From contig NZ_BMYT01000005.1 of assembly GCF_014652415.1 (NCBI RefSeq), positions 124,001 to 188,000 of the forward strand: DNA of 64,000 nucleotides. Direction: 5' to 3'. This document shows positions 17,042 through 25,716 of the stretch, piece by piece (position 1 is the stretch's first letter; the number at the start of each line of letters is the position of its first letter). Origin of the DNA: Affinundibacterium macrobrachii (lineage in GTDB: Bacteria; Pseudomonadota; Gammaproteobacteria; Burkholderiales; Burkholderiaceae_D). A program made the translations under genes and the position numbers. The notes below the pieces were generated by a model. That model ran no database searches. It saw only the letters and a list, made by a program, of their open reading frames with translations, and was not told the DNA's origin.

Positions 17042-17362
17042 CTACCGGGGGCTAATGGGTGACCCCGTGCTTTTCTGAACACCGTTTGCTTCAAATGAAA
17101 TTTGGTCATTGATTTGGTACTTTAAACTTTTATGTGATCGTGTTGGAACTAGGCGGTCGAAAGAAGTTTTAAATTTCACAGCGCGTTCATCGGTGTCTAA
17201 CACCCAAATATTCTTGTTCAGTTCTTTGATTTCTATTAATGCATATTCGTATTTATAAATCGATTGTTGTTGGTCGCCATTGGTATTGACTGTTGATTTA
17301 TGTGAAAAGCTACAACCAAGCAAGAAAAATAAGAGAAGTATCAGAGAGAAATTAGATTTCAT
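17042..17362 (-). CDS. small lipoprotein, 3' end altered by repeat/IS
   Basis: A 106-residue protein with a clear lipoprotein signal: MKSNFSLILLLFFLLGCS, with the lipidated Cys at residue 17. The body is hydrophilic with no recognised family. The last codons (...STGSPISPR) are read from the short repeat and the outer bases of the IS element, so the native C-terminus was probably different and the gene has been trimmed or extended by the insertion. It faces the IS in a convergent way. It may still be functional since only the tail changes. Confidence 0.55.
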   Translation of the reverse strand: MKSNFSLILLLFFLLGCSFSHKSTVNTNGDQQQSIYKYEYALIEIKELNKNIWVLDTDERAVKFKTSFDRLVPTRSHKSLKYQINDQISFEANGVQKSTGSPISPR

Positions 17363-17536
17363 GTTCGAGTATCCCTATTTTTCACACTCAAAGTTCTCAC
17401 GATCTGTACAGCTAGTAGGACTTGTACATTGTGTCCATTCCTTGCGATTTATTAACGAATTATCTAATAAGAACAAGCAATGATTTATGTGTTACGTTAT
17501 TTTCTGCGTGCTAGCGATATTTGAGAGATTCCTGTT

Positions 17537-18040
17537 TTACTCGTTGTCTTGTAATGCTGATCGTATAGCGTCTGAGATATCTGAGACATCATTTTCCGAC
17601 ACAAGATATCCCCAAAGCATGAAGAAATGATTCGCACCTAAAAAGAAAAGAATCTCGCTAGGTAATTTAGTGCTCGGTATCGTGAAATAGCGAAAAATTT
17701 CAATTGCGCTTGTATAGAAACCCGCACATAAAAGAATCAAAATAATTAATCGGATCGATATTGGAACGCCAAATCTTCCGATAAGAAAGTTGGTGTCATT
17801 TTTGAGTACAAATTTCCCAGTGAACTGCGGTTTCATATTTGTCCAGAATGGGATGTTAGATGACTCAATCATTACTTTTGTAGCGGAAATATCGGACGAA
17901 AATCTTGGATAAGAACTATTTTTTCGTTTCTCATTTTCAACTTTTTGTTTGAGCTTTTCGACCGAATCTTCAAGCTGAAACTTACTGGAAAATTCCTTAT
18001 CCTTGCTGAGAAAATAAAAACCGTAAAGTTTATGGAGCAT
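17537..18040 (-). CDS. hypothetical membrane protein
   Basis: A 167-residue protein with a long hydrophilic N-terminal part. Its segment FQLEDSVEKLKQKVENEKRK is likely a coiled coil. Two hydrophobic segments follow at about 93-114 and 127-146. The start ATG 18040 has no strong ribosome site. The sequence has many Phe/Ile/Ser residues and looks more AT-rich than the flanking core genes, which fits an accessory gene. I recognise no family. It is one of three orphan genes between the IS element and the FRG-domain gene. Confidence 0.5.
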   Translation of the reverse strand: MLHKLYGFYFLSKDKEFSSKFQLEDSVEKLKQKVENEKRKNSSYPRFSSDISATKVMIESSNIPFWTNMKPQFTGKFVLKNDTNFLIGRFGVPISIRLIILILLCAGFYTSAIEIFRYFTIPSTKLPSEILFFLGANHFFMLWGYLVSENDVSDISDAIRSALQDNE

Positions 18041-18214
18041 CTTAATAATCTCAATTATTGTGATTTATGTCCGGCACATTCAGTGCAGTAGGGTGTAACA
18101 GCATAGCGTACTACATCGTCGCTGTAGAATGACATTCGACGTAATGCGCCTTGCTTTTGACGCTCTGCGAAAAAATATACCTTCGTGCGTTGATTCGTTT
18201 GCACATTACGGTCT

Positions 18215-18306
18215 AATGTCAAATGTAAGGCTTGACCCCTTACTTCCTTTGACCCCTTACTTCGTTATTTCTTCTTACTTCTTTTACATGTCAAGACTTG
18301 ACCCCA
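18215..18306 (+). repeat. cluster of dispersed TGTCAA...GACCCC repeats
   Basis: Three related units lie close together: TGTCAAATGTAAGGCTTGA followed by CCCC at 18217-18239, a partial CTTTGACCCC around 18247, and TGTCAAGACTTGACCCC at 18289-18305. The same signature occurs at 14261, 15542, 18745 and 18834. Such short units are common intergenic repeats in beta- and gammaproteobacteria. Confidence 0.6.
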
Positions 18307-18680
18307 CTCTTCAACGCTTTTACGATTTCCCTCCATATCTTTAAAGAAATATAGGGAAAAAGTAAAAGGAAAAAAGCCGCTGAATAGTACAGCGAGCTTC
18401 CGGCATTTAAGCCCCAAAACATTTCAAATTCCTCAGTAAATTTTGACGGGATTGTTAGCAATCCAATCCATCCCAAAACTCCAAAGATAGTAATAGCTGG
18501 GAATTCACGAAGATTCCTTCCATTTAAAATGAAAAACATCGCAAGTAAAAATATCTGAGCGACAATCAACCCAAGAAAAAAGATCATCAAAATCGCCTGG
18601 TTGCCACTTGCATGGGCGGGAACACTAAACGCAACCAAGATCGTTGTTATAGCAACCTTAGTATTTCTCAACGAAAGCAT
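18291..18680 (-). CDS. hypothetical membrane protein with signal-like N-terminus
   Basis: A 129-residue protein. AGGAG about 12 bases before ATG 18680 supports the start. The first 24 residues look like a signal peptide (cleavage near VPAHA), followed by three hydrophobic segments (about 29-52, 63-77 and 96-112). The final residues (SGVKS) and the stop codon are encoded by a dispersed repeat unit (GGGGTCAAGTCTTGA on this strand), so the repeat overlaps the gene's end. I recognise no family. Confidence 0.5.
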   Translation of the reverse strand: MLSLRNTKVAITTILVAFSVPAHASGNQAILMIFFLGLIVAQIFLLAMFFILNGRNLREFPAITIFGVLGWIGLLTIPSKFTEEFEMFWGLNAGSSLYYSAAFFLLLFPYISLKIWREIVKALKSGVKS

Positions 18681-18742
18681 TCTTTACAACTCCTAAGCAA
18701 AAGATGGGTTGGGTTTTGAGTCAATGGTTCTCGTGTAAATGT

Positions 18743-18860
18743 TGTATGTCAAGACTTGGCCCCATTTTTCGTCAATTCCATGCAATCATCTATCAGTGCC
18801 TTACGAAAAAATTGCGCCTTGCCGAGTTGATCATGTCAAATGTAAGGCCTGTCCGCGCAC
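18743..18860 (+). repeat. two further dispersed repeat units
   Basis: TGTCAAGACTTGGCCCC at 18747-18763 and TGTCAAATGTAAGGCCTGT at 18834-18852 belong to the same family as 18215-18306. Between them, CTTACGAAAA-ATTGC-CCTT (about 18800-18823) recurs in slightly changed form at about 52076-52099. Confidence 0.55.
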
Positions 18861-18894
18861 TCTTGCTCGCATTCGCGCGTTCGGAGGGGCGTCT

Positions 18895-19995
18895 TTATGG
18901 CTTAAAGAATTGCTTGTTCATCGCAAATTTCGTTGCGCCGTCTAAGCCCGGAAATAGTGACATAGCATGTGTTCCCATGAATGCAAGGTCTGCAATTGCT
19001 CTTCGTGCCTCTGAAGCGGGTATATCAACGATGGTGAGCGGCGACACACCTTGTTGCTTATTAGTGGATACTTTCATGAGATACGACTCGATATCTATAA
19101 CGTTTGAAATTAGGAATAAACCTCGCTGAAATATTAAGCGTTGATTTCCTTTTGACTTTGGTTTGAAAATATTGATTCGAGGTGCGGTTTCAGACAAGTT
19201 TAAGAACTGTGGACTATGCTCTAGTACATATGAACCTGAGAGTATGTAAATCCTTGCCGGCTCTTCATCTTCGATAGAATTTAATCTGTCTGAAAGAGCA
19301 AAGTATGCGGCAACATATGCTGATTCACTCCAGTCAAGTAACGGGGTAGGAAAACCATGATGTTGCGCATAGGCCCACATTGCGCCGTTTTCATTGCCAA
19401 CATTAACGCCACCTATGGTCTCCGCAAGATCACCGAAGACAGGCAAGTCCTCATGACGATAACGCTCTAGATTCGTTCGGCCAAGTCGATGAAAACTAGT
19501 TCTTAGTTTGAACGATTTTCTAGAAACACCGCGGAAGACAGCTGCTCTGTCGCGACTATACATGTTAGAAACGAAGTCTTTGTAATCTTGCCACGAATCT
19601 AAGGAAGTGGCTTCATGTTCGGCGCTCTCACTTAGACAGTCGATAAACTCGATGTTCTCTGGGTTTTGATCTGATGCTGTGAGCGAATGCCGATCTGTCG
19701 AACGATCTAGCTTAAATTCGTAAATAGAATTGTCTTGAATTTCAGTCTTATTCTTTATCCCATGCAGAACCTCAAGTGGTATTGATCGCTTTGCTTTCCC
19801 ATTAATTACCTTGTTTACTTCGAAAACCTCGAAACATTCATAGATGAAGGATTCATTCTCGGCAGTGTTTATGTACCCAATTCCAACTCCAGGCCTATCT
19901 GTATCCGCGTTCAGCATCAAAGTAAATAGTGTCCCTGAATAACGAAAAATGCCTATATATTGGCCATGGTATAAGTTATTCAAGGCGGGCTCCAC
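18895..19995 (-). CDS. FRG-domain protein
   Basis: A 366-residue protein from GTG 19995. The N-terminal 120 residues form an unassigned, beta-rich part. The FRG domain follows: it begins near SWQDYKDFVSNM (134-145), has the name-giving FRG at 154-156 (AAVFRGVSRKSFKL), and the core YAQHHGFPTPLLDWSESAYV (209-228) with AAYFAL after it. FRG domains occur alone or in phage-defence and toxin-like contexts, but their biochemical role is not settled. The gene sits beside an IS element, orphan genes and repeats, next to core glnS, which is typical of a small variable pocket. Defence function is therefore possible but not shown. Confidence 0.8.
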   Translation of the reverse strand: MEPALNNLYHGQYIGIFRYSGTLFTLMLNADTDRPGVGIGYINTAENESFIYECFEVFEVNKVINGKAKRSIPLEVLHGIKNKTEIQDNSIYEFKLDRSTDRHSLTASDQNPENIEFIDCLSESAEHEATSLDSWQDYKDFVSNMYSRDRAAVFRGVSRKSFKLRTSFHRLGRTNLERYRHEDLPVFGDLAETIGGVNVGNENGAMWAYAQHHGFPTPLLDWSESAYVAAYFALSDRLNSIEDEEPARIYILSGSYVLEHSPQFLNLSETAPRINIFKPKSKGNQRLIFQRGLFLISNVIDIESYLMKVSTNKQQGVSPLTIVDIPASEARRAIADLAFMGTHAMSLFPGLDGATKFAMNKQFFKP

Positions 19996-20034
19996 TATTC
20001 GAGTTATTAATATCAGTCTAGTTTAACCTTGGAC

Positions 20035-21810
20035 TCACTTCCCCCACGAGTCCTTCAAAGTAGTAACCCGATTAAACACAGGCTTACCCTTCACAGAATC
20101 CACACGATCCGCCACAAAATAACCATGGCGTTCAAATTGCAAACGCGTATCTGGTTCCACGTTGACCATGCCCGGTTCAACAAACGCACGTATCGTTTCT
20201 AAAGAAGAAGGATTCAACAAAGCCATAAAATCTTTGCCGCCTGCATCTGGATTCGCATCGGTGAACAAGCGGTCATACAAACGTACTTCGACTTCTAAGG
20301 AATCAGACACGCTCACCCAGTGGATGTTGCCTTTGACTTTGTAGTTGGCGCTGCCTTCTGTGCCGGATTTACTGTCGGCGAAGTAGTTGCAGTGCACGGC
20401 GATGACATTGCCGTTTTCGTCTTTGTCGCAGCCTGTGCATTCAACCACATAGCCGTAACGCAAACGCACTTTGTTGCCCGGGAAGAGGCGGAAGTAGCCT
20501 TTGCTTGGTTCTTCCATGAAGTCTTCTTGTTCTATCCACAGTTCTTTGCTGATCGTGAATTCACGGTTGCCGAGCTCTGGGTGGTGTGGATGGATAGGTG
20601 CTGTACAGGCGACCGCTTCGTTTTCTGGGAAGTTGTCGATAATCAGTTTGAGTGGACGCAAGACCGCTGTGGCACGTGGTGCTTTCGGGTCGAGGTCGTC
20701 ACGCAATGCGCCTTCTAAAGTGCTGTAGTCGATCCAGCCATCGGACTTGGAAACACCGATGCGGTCGCAGAAAAGTTGAATCGCTTCAGGTGTGTAGCCG
20801 CGACGACGGATACCGACGATGGTCGGCATGCGTGGGTCATCCCAACCGCTGACGATGTTTTGTTCGACGAGTTGGCGTAGCTTACGTTTGGACGTGACGA
20901 CGTAGGTCAAGTTCAAACGCGCGAATTCGTATTGTTGCGGCACAGGTTGTTTGAAGAAACCACCTTCGGCTGCGCGGGCGATGATCCAGTCGTAGAACGG
21001 ACGGTGATCTTGGAATTCCAAAGTACAGATCGAGTGCGTGATGTTTTCAATCGCGTCTTCGAGTGGATGCGCGTAATCGTACATCGGGTAGATGCACCAT
21101 TTGTCGCCAGTATTGTGGTGGTGCGCATGACGAATACGATAGATCGCTGGATCGCGCATGTTCATGTTCGGTGATGCCATGTCGATCTTAGCGCGCAAGA
21201 TGTGGGCGCCGTCGGCAAATTCACCGGCCTTCATGCGGCGGAACAAATCTAAAGATTCAGCAGCTGGACGATCGCGGAAAGGCGAGTTCACACCTGGCTT
21301 GGAGAAGTCACCACGATTGGCGGCCATGTCTTCTGCGCTTTGGCTATCGACATAGGCGTGGCCAGCTTCGATCAAGTATTCGGCAATTGCGTAGAAAGTG
21401 TCGAAGTAGTTGCTGGCGTAGTAGAGGTGGCTGCCGCCGCTATAGGATTCACCATTCTTTTCGCCATAGTTCCAATCGAAGCCTAACCATTTGACACTGT
21501 CCATGATGGTGTCGACGTATTCTTGATCTTCTTTTTCTGGGTTGGTGTCGTCGAAACGCAAGTGGCAGCGACCTTGGTAGTCACGCGCTAAACCAAAGTT
21601 CAAGCAAATTGATTTGGCATGACCGATGTGCAAATAGCCATTTGGTTCAGGCGGAAAACGGGTGATCACATTTGGCAAGCCGCCGCGCGTGTATTTGCCG
21701 TCTGCTAGATCGCGGTCGATGATGCCGCGTAAGAAGTTAGAAATAACCGGTGCGTCTGTTGGTTTGCTATCTGGTTTGCTTTCTGGCTTGTTGTTTGGCT
21801 TGTTACTCAT
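20035..21810 (-). CDS. glnS: glutamine--tRNA ligase
   Basis: Charges tRNA(Gln) with glutamine in the cytoplasm. I choose ATG 21810 (MSNKPNNKPESK), giving 591 residues; a frame 15 codons longer has no support. After a low-complexity Lys/Pro/Ser start come the class I signature FPPEPNGYLHIGHAKSICLN and the second signature VVTSKRKLRQLV (VTSKRKL in place of KMSKS, as normal for GlnRS). The catalytic core includes RFDDTNPEKEDQEYVD. The C-terminal anticodon-binding beta-barrel ends with DSVKGKPVFNRVTTLKDSWG. All expected parts are present. The gene is alone and divergent from the unknown gene at 22196. Confidence 0.97.
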   Translation of the reverse strand: MSNKPNNKPESKPDSKPTDAPVISNFLRGIIDRDLADGKYTRGGLPNVITRFPPEPNGYLHIGHAKSICLNFGLARDYQGRCHLRFDDTNPEKEDQEYVDTIMDSVKWLGFDWNYGEKNGESYSGGSHLYYASNYFDTFYAIAEYLIEAGHAYVDSQSAEDMAANRGDFSKPGVNSPFRDRPAAESLDLFRRMKAGEFADGAHILRAKIDMASPNMNMRDPAIYRIRHAHHHNTGDKWCIYPMYDYAHPLEDAIENITHSICTLEFQDHRPFYDWIIARAAEGGFFKQPVPQQYEFARLNLTYVVTSKRKLRQLVEQNIVSGWDDPRMPTIVGIRRRGYTPEAIQLFCDRIGVSKSDGWIDYSTLEGALRDDLDPKAPRATAVLRPLKLIIDNFPENEAVACTAPIHPHHPELGNREFTISKELWIEQEDFMEEPSKGYFRLFPGNKVRLRYGYVVECTGCDKDENGNVIAVHCNYFADSKSGTEGSANYKVKGNIHWVSVSDSLEVEVRLYDRLFTDANPDAGGKDFMALLNPSSLETIRAFVEPGMVNVEPDTRLQFERHGYFVADRVDSVKGKPVFNRVTTLKDSWGK

Positions 21811-22195
21811 TATGAAAATCTTTGCAAAAAAATGTGGTAGATACTTGATTGGCAAACATTTTACCGCAGGGCAGCATATTTAGGCGGTTTTGGGCTTGCG
21901 TTGTCGTTTGTTATGCGTATTTTAGGATGAGCTTAGACCGAAGTTACAGCTTAGTTAGAACTAACTACGATGCCTATAGTTAGCTGCTCGTCTGTTTTGC
22001 ACCGTAATTTTTATCACATGCATGTCCTTAGCAAGTAAAAGCGCATACAAATTTGAACAGCTTAGTCTAAATGACTGATTCCAATTTTTATATGATTCAA
22101 TATAATACAGCCCACTTTACAGTGACTAAATATAATTGCTCAATTCTTACTAGCTTTTCTGCCACTCTCGCCACTCTCTTAAGACGTTTTTCATT
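21811..22195. promoter_or_regulatory. divergent promoter region of glnS and the membrane-protein gene
   Basis: About 385 bases between two divergent starts. It must hold both promoters; AT-rich stretches around 22075-22130 are candidates. No gene, strong hairpin or repeat was recognised. Confidence 0.4.
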
Positions 22196-23053
22196 ATGAC
22201 CAACAAGAAAAATCTAGGTGTATCGAACAAATTAAGCCGCTCTCATTTGGTGTCGCGTCTGAAATCAAGAATTGAGAAGGACGGTTATCCGCGTCTGCAA
22301 ATGATGTTGATGGTGTTGATGACGGGCTTGATTGGTTTTTTAAGCTCTTTCATTTTGTTGCACTCTGGTATGCAAACAATGTGGCTGCGTTATTTGTGTG
22401 CGTTTGGGATTGCTTACGTCGGTTTTATTGGTCTGCTGCGGGTCTGGCTGGTGACGCAGCGCGAGCAAGTGGCGGATGTGACTGAGGCTGTGTTGGATAT
22501 CGCTTATCACGCATCTCGCCCCAGTTCAGGCTCGGGGAGTCAATTCAGCGGGCAGGGTGGTGACTTTGGTGGTGGTGGCACGAGTGCATCGTTTGATAGC
22601 GTGGGTTCGCCTTCTGAAGGTGTGATCGACCTGAGCGAGGCCGGTAATGCGGCGAGTTCTGTTAGCAGTGGTGGTAGCGGCGGTAGCAGTAGTAGTGGAA
22701 TTGGTAATGCTTTATCTGGTGCAGGTGATGCGGATGAATTGGTGATTCCGTTGGCGATTGCGGCGTTTGTATTGGCCTTGCTGCTATCAACTTTGTATGT
22801 GGTGTATTCTGCGCCGATGTTGTTGGCGGAATTGAGTGTTGATTTTTTATTGGCGACTGGTCTCTATCGTCGCTTAAAAAAGATTCCTGAAACCGCATGG
22901 CTAGGGACAGCGATCAAAAAGACAATTTGGCCTTTCTTAATTACAGCTGTGGTGATTAGTGGCTCTGGCTGGGTATTGCAGAATTCAGCACCAGGTGCGA
23001 ACACCTTGTCAGAAGTATTGAAGTATCACGAAGCGCATCAAGATGATAAGTAA
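22196..23053 (+). CDS. membrane protein with Gly/Ser-rich linker, unknown function
   Basis: A 285-residue protein. Two membrane segments lie at about 38-57 and 64-83, then a soluble stretch of about 75 residues that is almost entirely Gly, Ser, Ala and Asp (such as SGSGSQFSGQGGDFGGGG). Two more membrane segments follow (about 182-203 and 245-262) before a short charged tail (KYHEAHQDDK). The Gly/Ser-rich part is probably a flexible loop on one side of the membrane. The C-terminal half (FLLATGLYRRLKKIPETAWL) looks conserved in style. I recognise no family. Confidence 0.6.
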   Translation: MTNKKNLGVSNKLSRSHLVSRLKSRIEKDGYPRLQMMLMVLMTGLIGFLSSFILLHSGMQTMWLRYLCAFGIAYVGFIGLLRVWLVTQREQVADVTEAVLDIAYHASRPSSGSGSQFSGQGGDFGGGGTSASFDSVGSPSEGVIDLSEAGNAASSVSSGGSGGSSSSGIGNALSGAGDADELVIPLAIAAFVLALLLSTLYVVYSAPMLLAELSVDFLLATGLYRRLKKIPETAWLGTAIKKTIWPFLITAVVISGSGWVLQNSAPGANTLSEVLKYHEAHQDDK

Positions 23054-23379
23054 ATCGGTATAAGCTATTTGCAATTTGGGTGTATGTATTGTCTGGATAG
23101 TCTGGAACTTTTCTGTTTTGTTAGGTTCATATTGACTTGGTTTTTTGCTTTGCCTGTGTTGGTTTGGCTTTGTCACAGATGTCTTGCGGAAATTTTTTTC
23201 GCTGTTTCTGAACTTCCCTCATCCCCGGCCCTTCTCCCGCATGCGGGAGAAGGGTGTGTCAATTTGAATTTGTTGAGTTGCGCTCGTTCGCGCGCTAGAA
23301 AATTATTCTAAATAAGCACTCTGAACTAGATTCGCCTTCAATCCTATTCTTGTAGTTTGATTCTTTTTTTGAAAATTCT
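23054..23379. repeat. intergenic region with a 26-base perfect palindrome
   Basis: CCCTTCTCCCGCA at 23229-23241 is followed at once by its exact complement TGCGGGAGAAGGG (23242-23254). This is the common GGAGAAGGG-type intergenic palindrome of Gram-negative genomes and may act as a terminator or mRNA end for the upstream gene. No gene is supported in the rest of the region. Confidence 0.6.
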
Positions 23380-25626
23380 ATGTTGAGACGTATGTTGAAA
23401 AAAGCTGCGATGCAAACGCTGCTCGCAACTTGTTTATCATTGATGATCTCTGCTGCGTATGCACAGACCGATCTGATTGTGCCGCGTGCTAAAACGCCGC
23501 CACAATTGCAAGATTATGTTGGGCGCGTGCCTGCTGATGCGGGTTTTGTGGTGCGTGATTTTAGGCAGCGTACTCCTGGTGATGGTAATCCTGCCTCATT
23601 GGCGACGACAGCCTATTTGTCGTATGACGATACGCATTTTTATGCCGTATTTGTAGCGAAAGATGATCCCAAAAGTGTACGCGCTCGGATTGCCAAGCGC
23701 GAAGATTTTGACGGTGATGATTTTGTGATTTTGGAGCTCGATACCTTTCACGATAAGCGCCGCGCATTTTCTTTTTTCGTGAATCCTTATGGCGTACAAA
23801 TGGATTCCAAACGTACTGAAGGCTTGGAGTTAGATAAAAATTTTGATACGCAATGGCAGTCGGATGGGCAATTAACAGACGATGGTTATGTGGTGCGTAT
23901 CGCAATTCCATTGAAGAGCTTGCGCTTTAAAAATGCTGATGTACAGACTTGGGGCGTGACACTTGGGCGGGTGATCGCGCGTTTGAGTGAAGAATCGTTT
24001 TGGCCGCATATTTCTAAGCAAGTTGCGGGCTTTGTGCCGCAAGCCGCAGCGATGCAAATTCCAGAAAGACTGAGCGCTGGTCGTAACGCGCAAGTGAATC
24101 CATTTGTGTATTTGGGTAACTCACGCTTCTTGAATGCTGATGTGCCGACATCACCTGTTTGGCTGCAAGAGAATAAGGTGCAAGCTGGGCTAGATGCCAA
24201 GTGGGTGATTGGTGATGCGAGTGCAATTGATTTAACCATCAAACCTGATTTTAGCGAAGTGGAATCAGATGAGCCACAGATTGTGGTTGGTAAGCGTTAT
24301 GAAGTTTTATTCCCCGAGAAGCGCCCATTCTTTCTTGAGAACGCAGGCTTTTTTCATACACCAACCCCTTTGTTTTTCTCGCGCCGGATTGCGCAACCAC
24401 AGGCGGGTTTGCGTATCACCGGGCGTCAGGATTCTTGGGCCTATGGCGGCTTGTTGATTGATGATCATGCGGCAGGCGAAGATGCGAGTGAAAATGCAAA
24501 AGCAAAGATTGCGATGGCGAGGGTGCAAAATGATTTGAGTCATGATCTTGCAGTGGGCGGTCTCTTCACCGATCGCCGCTTGAATCAAGGTCATGTTCGT
24601 CAACGCGATACCGTCGCTGGCATCGATGGACGATTTCAGTTAGACGATAATTGGATACTTCAAGCACAATTCGCACGTAGCCAAACTGATCTAGATGGCA
24701 AAAAACTGCAAGGCCATTTGGGGTATCTGGAGGCCAAACATCAAGGCAAGCATCTGGAATATTTGGCGAAGTACTCGGATATCAGCCAGAACTTTGCTAG
24801 CAGTTTGGCGTTTTTGCCGCGCACTGATCTCAAGCAATTGCAACAAGAAGCAATGTATCTTTGGCATTTAGACGCTTACCCAGATTTACAACGTATTGGA
24901 TTTATTGGTAACAGCACGGTGTCGCGCGACCAAGCAAATCAAATGCAAGACTGGTCGGTGGATCTTGGTGTGTTGGCCGAGGGGAGTCGCGATTCTTGGT
25001 TAGAAATATTCTCACGTCATGGCTACGAAAAATATGCGGGCCAAGAATATCGCAAACAAGGCTGGATGGTGAACACTGGCACAAGCTGGTTTAGCTGGCT
25101 CAGCGTGATGACTGAATTTGGAGCAATCGATAGTATCAATTACACGCCTGCTGCTGGCGTGACGAACCTACTTGGTAAAGGGCGTAGCATTGATTTGACG
25201 CTGACTTTCAAACCGCATCCGCAATGGCGCATTGAAGAAAAGCTCTTGTGGAATGATTTGCGCAATAATCAATCTGGCCAGTCAAGCCAATCAAATGAAG
25301 CAACTTCGGTGTATCGCAATTTGATGTGGAGAACTAAGCTCAGCTATCAACATAATCGCTTTTTGGGTGTGCGTTTGATTGCGGATTATCATCAGCTTGC
25401 GGCAAATCCGCGTTTGAGTAGCCTAGAATCCGGCAAGCAACTCAATACTGACTTGCAGCTGAGTTATTTGCTGTCACCAGGAACAAGCTTGATCGCGGGT
25501 TATGGGAATCGCCAAGAGAATTTGGCATTGATTGGTAATCCCGCCTATTTGCAGCGCACCGCTGATCTCTCATTACGTACAGGACGACGTGCGTTTATTA
25601 AATTAAATTACTTGTATCAGCTTTAG
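23380..25626 (+). CDS. DUF5916/CBM9-like outer-membrane protein
   Basis: A 748-residue exported protein (signal peptide ending AAYAQ, about residue 29). The N-terminal 200 residues form a CBM9-like beta-sandwich (ATTAYLSYDDTHFYAVFVAK, VILELDTFHDKRRAFSFFVN, DGYVVRIAIPLKSLRF). The rest matches DUF5916: DLTIKPDFSEVESDEPQI, RYEVLFPEKRPFFLENAGFF, FFSRRI. The C-terminal 400 residues have alternating beta strands ending in a terminal YLYQL, typical of an outer-membrane beta-barrel. Members of this family are often described as putative carbohydrate-binding surface proteins; substrate and function are unknown. It is monocistronic and followed by a hairpin shared with the convergent gene. Confidence 0.75.
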   Translation: MLRRMLKKAAMQTLLATCLSLMISAAYAQTDLIVPRAKTPPQLQDYVGRVPADAGFVVRDFRQRTPGDGNPASLATTAYLSYDDTHFYAVFVAKDDPKSVRARIAKREDFDGDDFVILELDTFHDKRRAFSFFVNPYGVQMDSKRTEGLELDKNFDTQWQSDGQLTDDGYVVRIAIPLKSLRFKNADVQTWGVTLGRVIARLSEESFWPHISKQVAGFVPQAAAMQIPERLSAGRNAQVNPFVYLGNSRFLNADVPTSPVWLQENKVQAGLDAKWVIGDASAIDLTIKPDFSEVESDEPQIVVGKRYEVLFPEKRPFFLENAGFFHTPTPLFFSRRIAQPQAGLRITGRQDSWAYGGLLIDDHAAGEDASENAKAKIAMARVQNDLSHDLAVGGLFTDRRLNQGHVRQRDTVAGIDGRFQLDDNWILQAQFARSQTDLDGKKLQGHLGYLEAKHQGKHLEYLAKYSDISQNFASSLAFLPRTDLKQLQQEAMYLWHLDAYPDLQRIGFIGNSTVSRDQANQMQDWSVDLGVLAEGSRDSWLEIFSRHGYEKYAGQEYRKQGWMVNTGTSWFSWLSVMTEFGAIDSINYTPAAGVTNLLGKGRSIDLTLTFKPHPQWRIEEKLLWNDLRNNQSGQSSQSNEATSVYRNLMWRTKLSYQHNRFLGVRLIADYHQLAANPRLSSLESGKQLNTDLQLSYLLSPGTSLIAGYGNRQENLALIGNPAYLQRTADLSLRTGRRAFIKLNYLYQL

Positions 25627-25651
25627 TGTCAGCTGTAAATAAGATGAAAGA

Positions 25652-25685
25652 AAATCGCCTTAGTGGATTAGCATTAAGGCGATTT
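25652..25685. terminator. probable bidirectional terminator
   Basis: AAATCGCCTTA (25652-25662) pairs perfectly with TAAGGCGATTT (25675-25685) across a 12-base loop, in the short gap between two convergent genes. U-tracts are short, so termination strength is uncertain. Confidence 0.6.
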
Positions 25686-25716
25686 GCGTTCAGGCTGTGC
25701 GTGTTTTGGAATGTAC

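Larger units (their letters stand above)
15561..17062 (+). mobile_element. IS110 family (IS1111-like) insertion sequence
   Basis: An element of about 1.5 kb. It has a short left non-coding part (about 85 bases), one transposase gene, and a long right non-coding part (about 400 bases), the layout known for the IS1111 subgroup. Sub-terminal inverted repeats are visible: TAGCCGCC at 15572-15579 and its near-complement GGGGGCTA at 17047-17054, at unequal distances from the ends. TGA occurs at both boundaries (15561-15563 and 17060-17062), and removing the element restores a dispersed-repeat sequence. No long terminal inverted repeats and no target duplication beyond about 3 bases are seen, as expected. 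Exact ends are inferred and may shift by a few bases. Confidence 0.75.

Noticed and set aside
18215-18306. Possible CRISPR-like direct repeats
   Set aside because: Units are unevenly spaced, of two lengths, and lack unique spacers of constant size; no cas genes are present.
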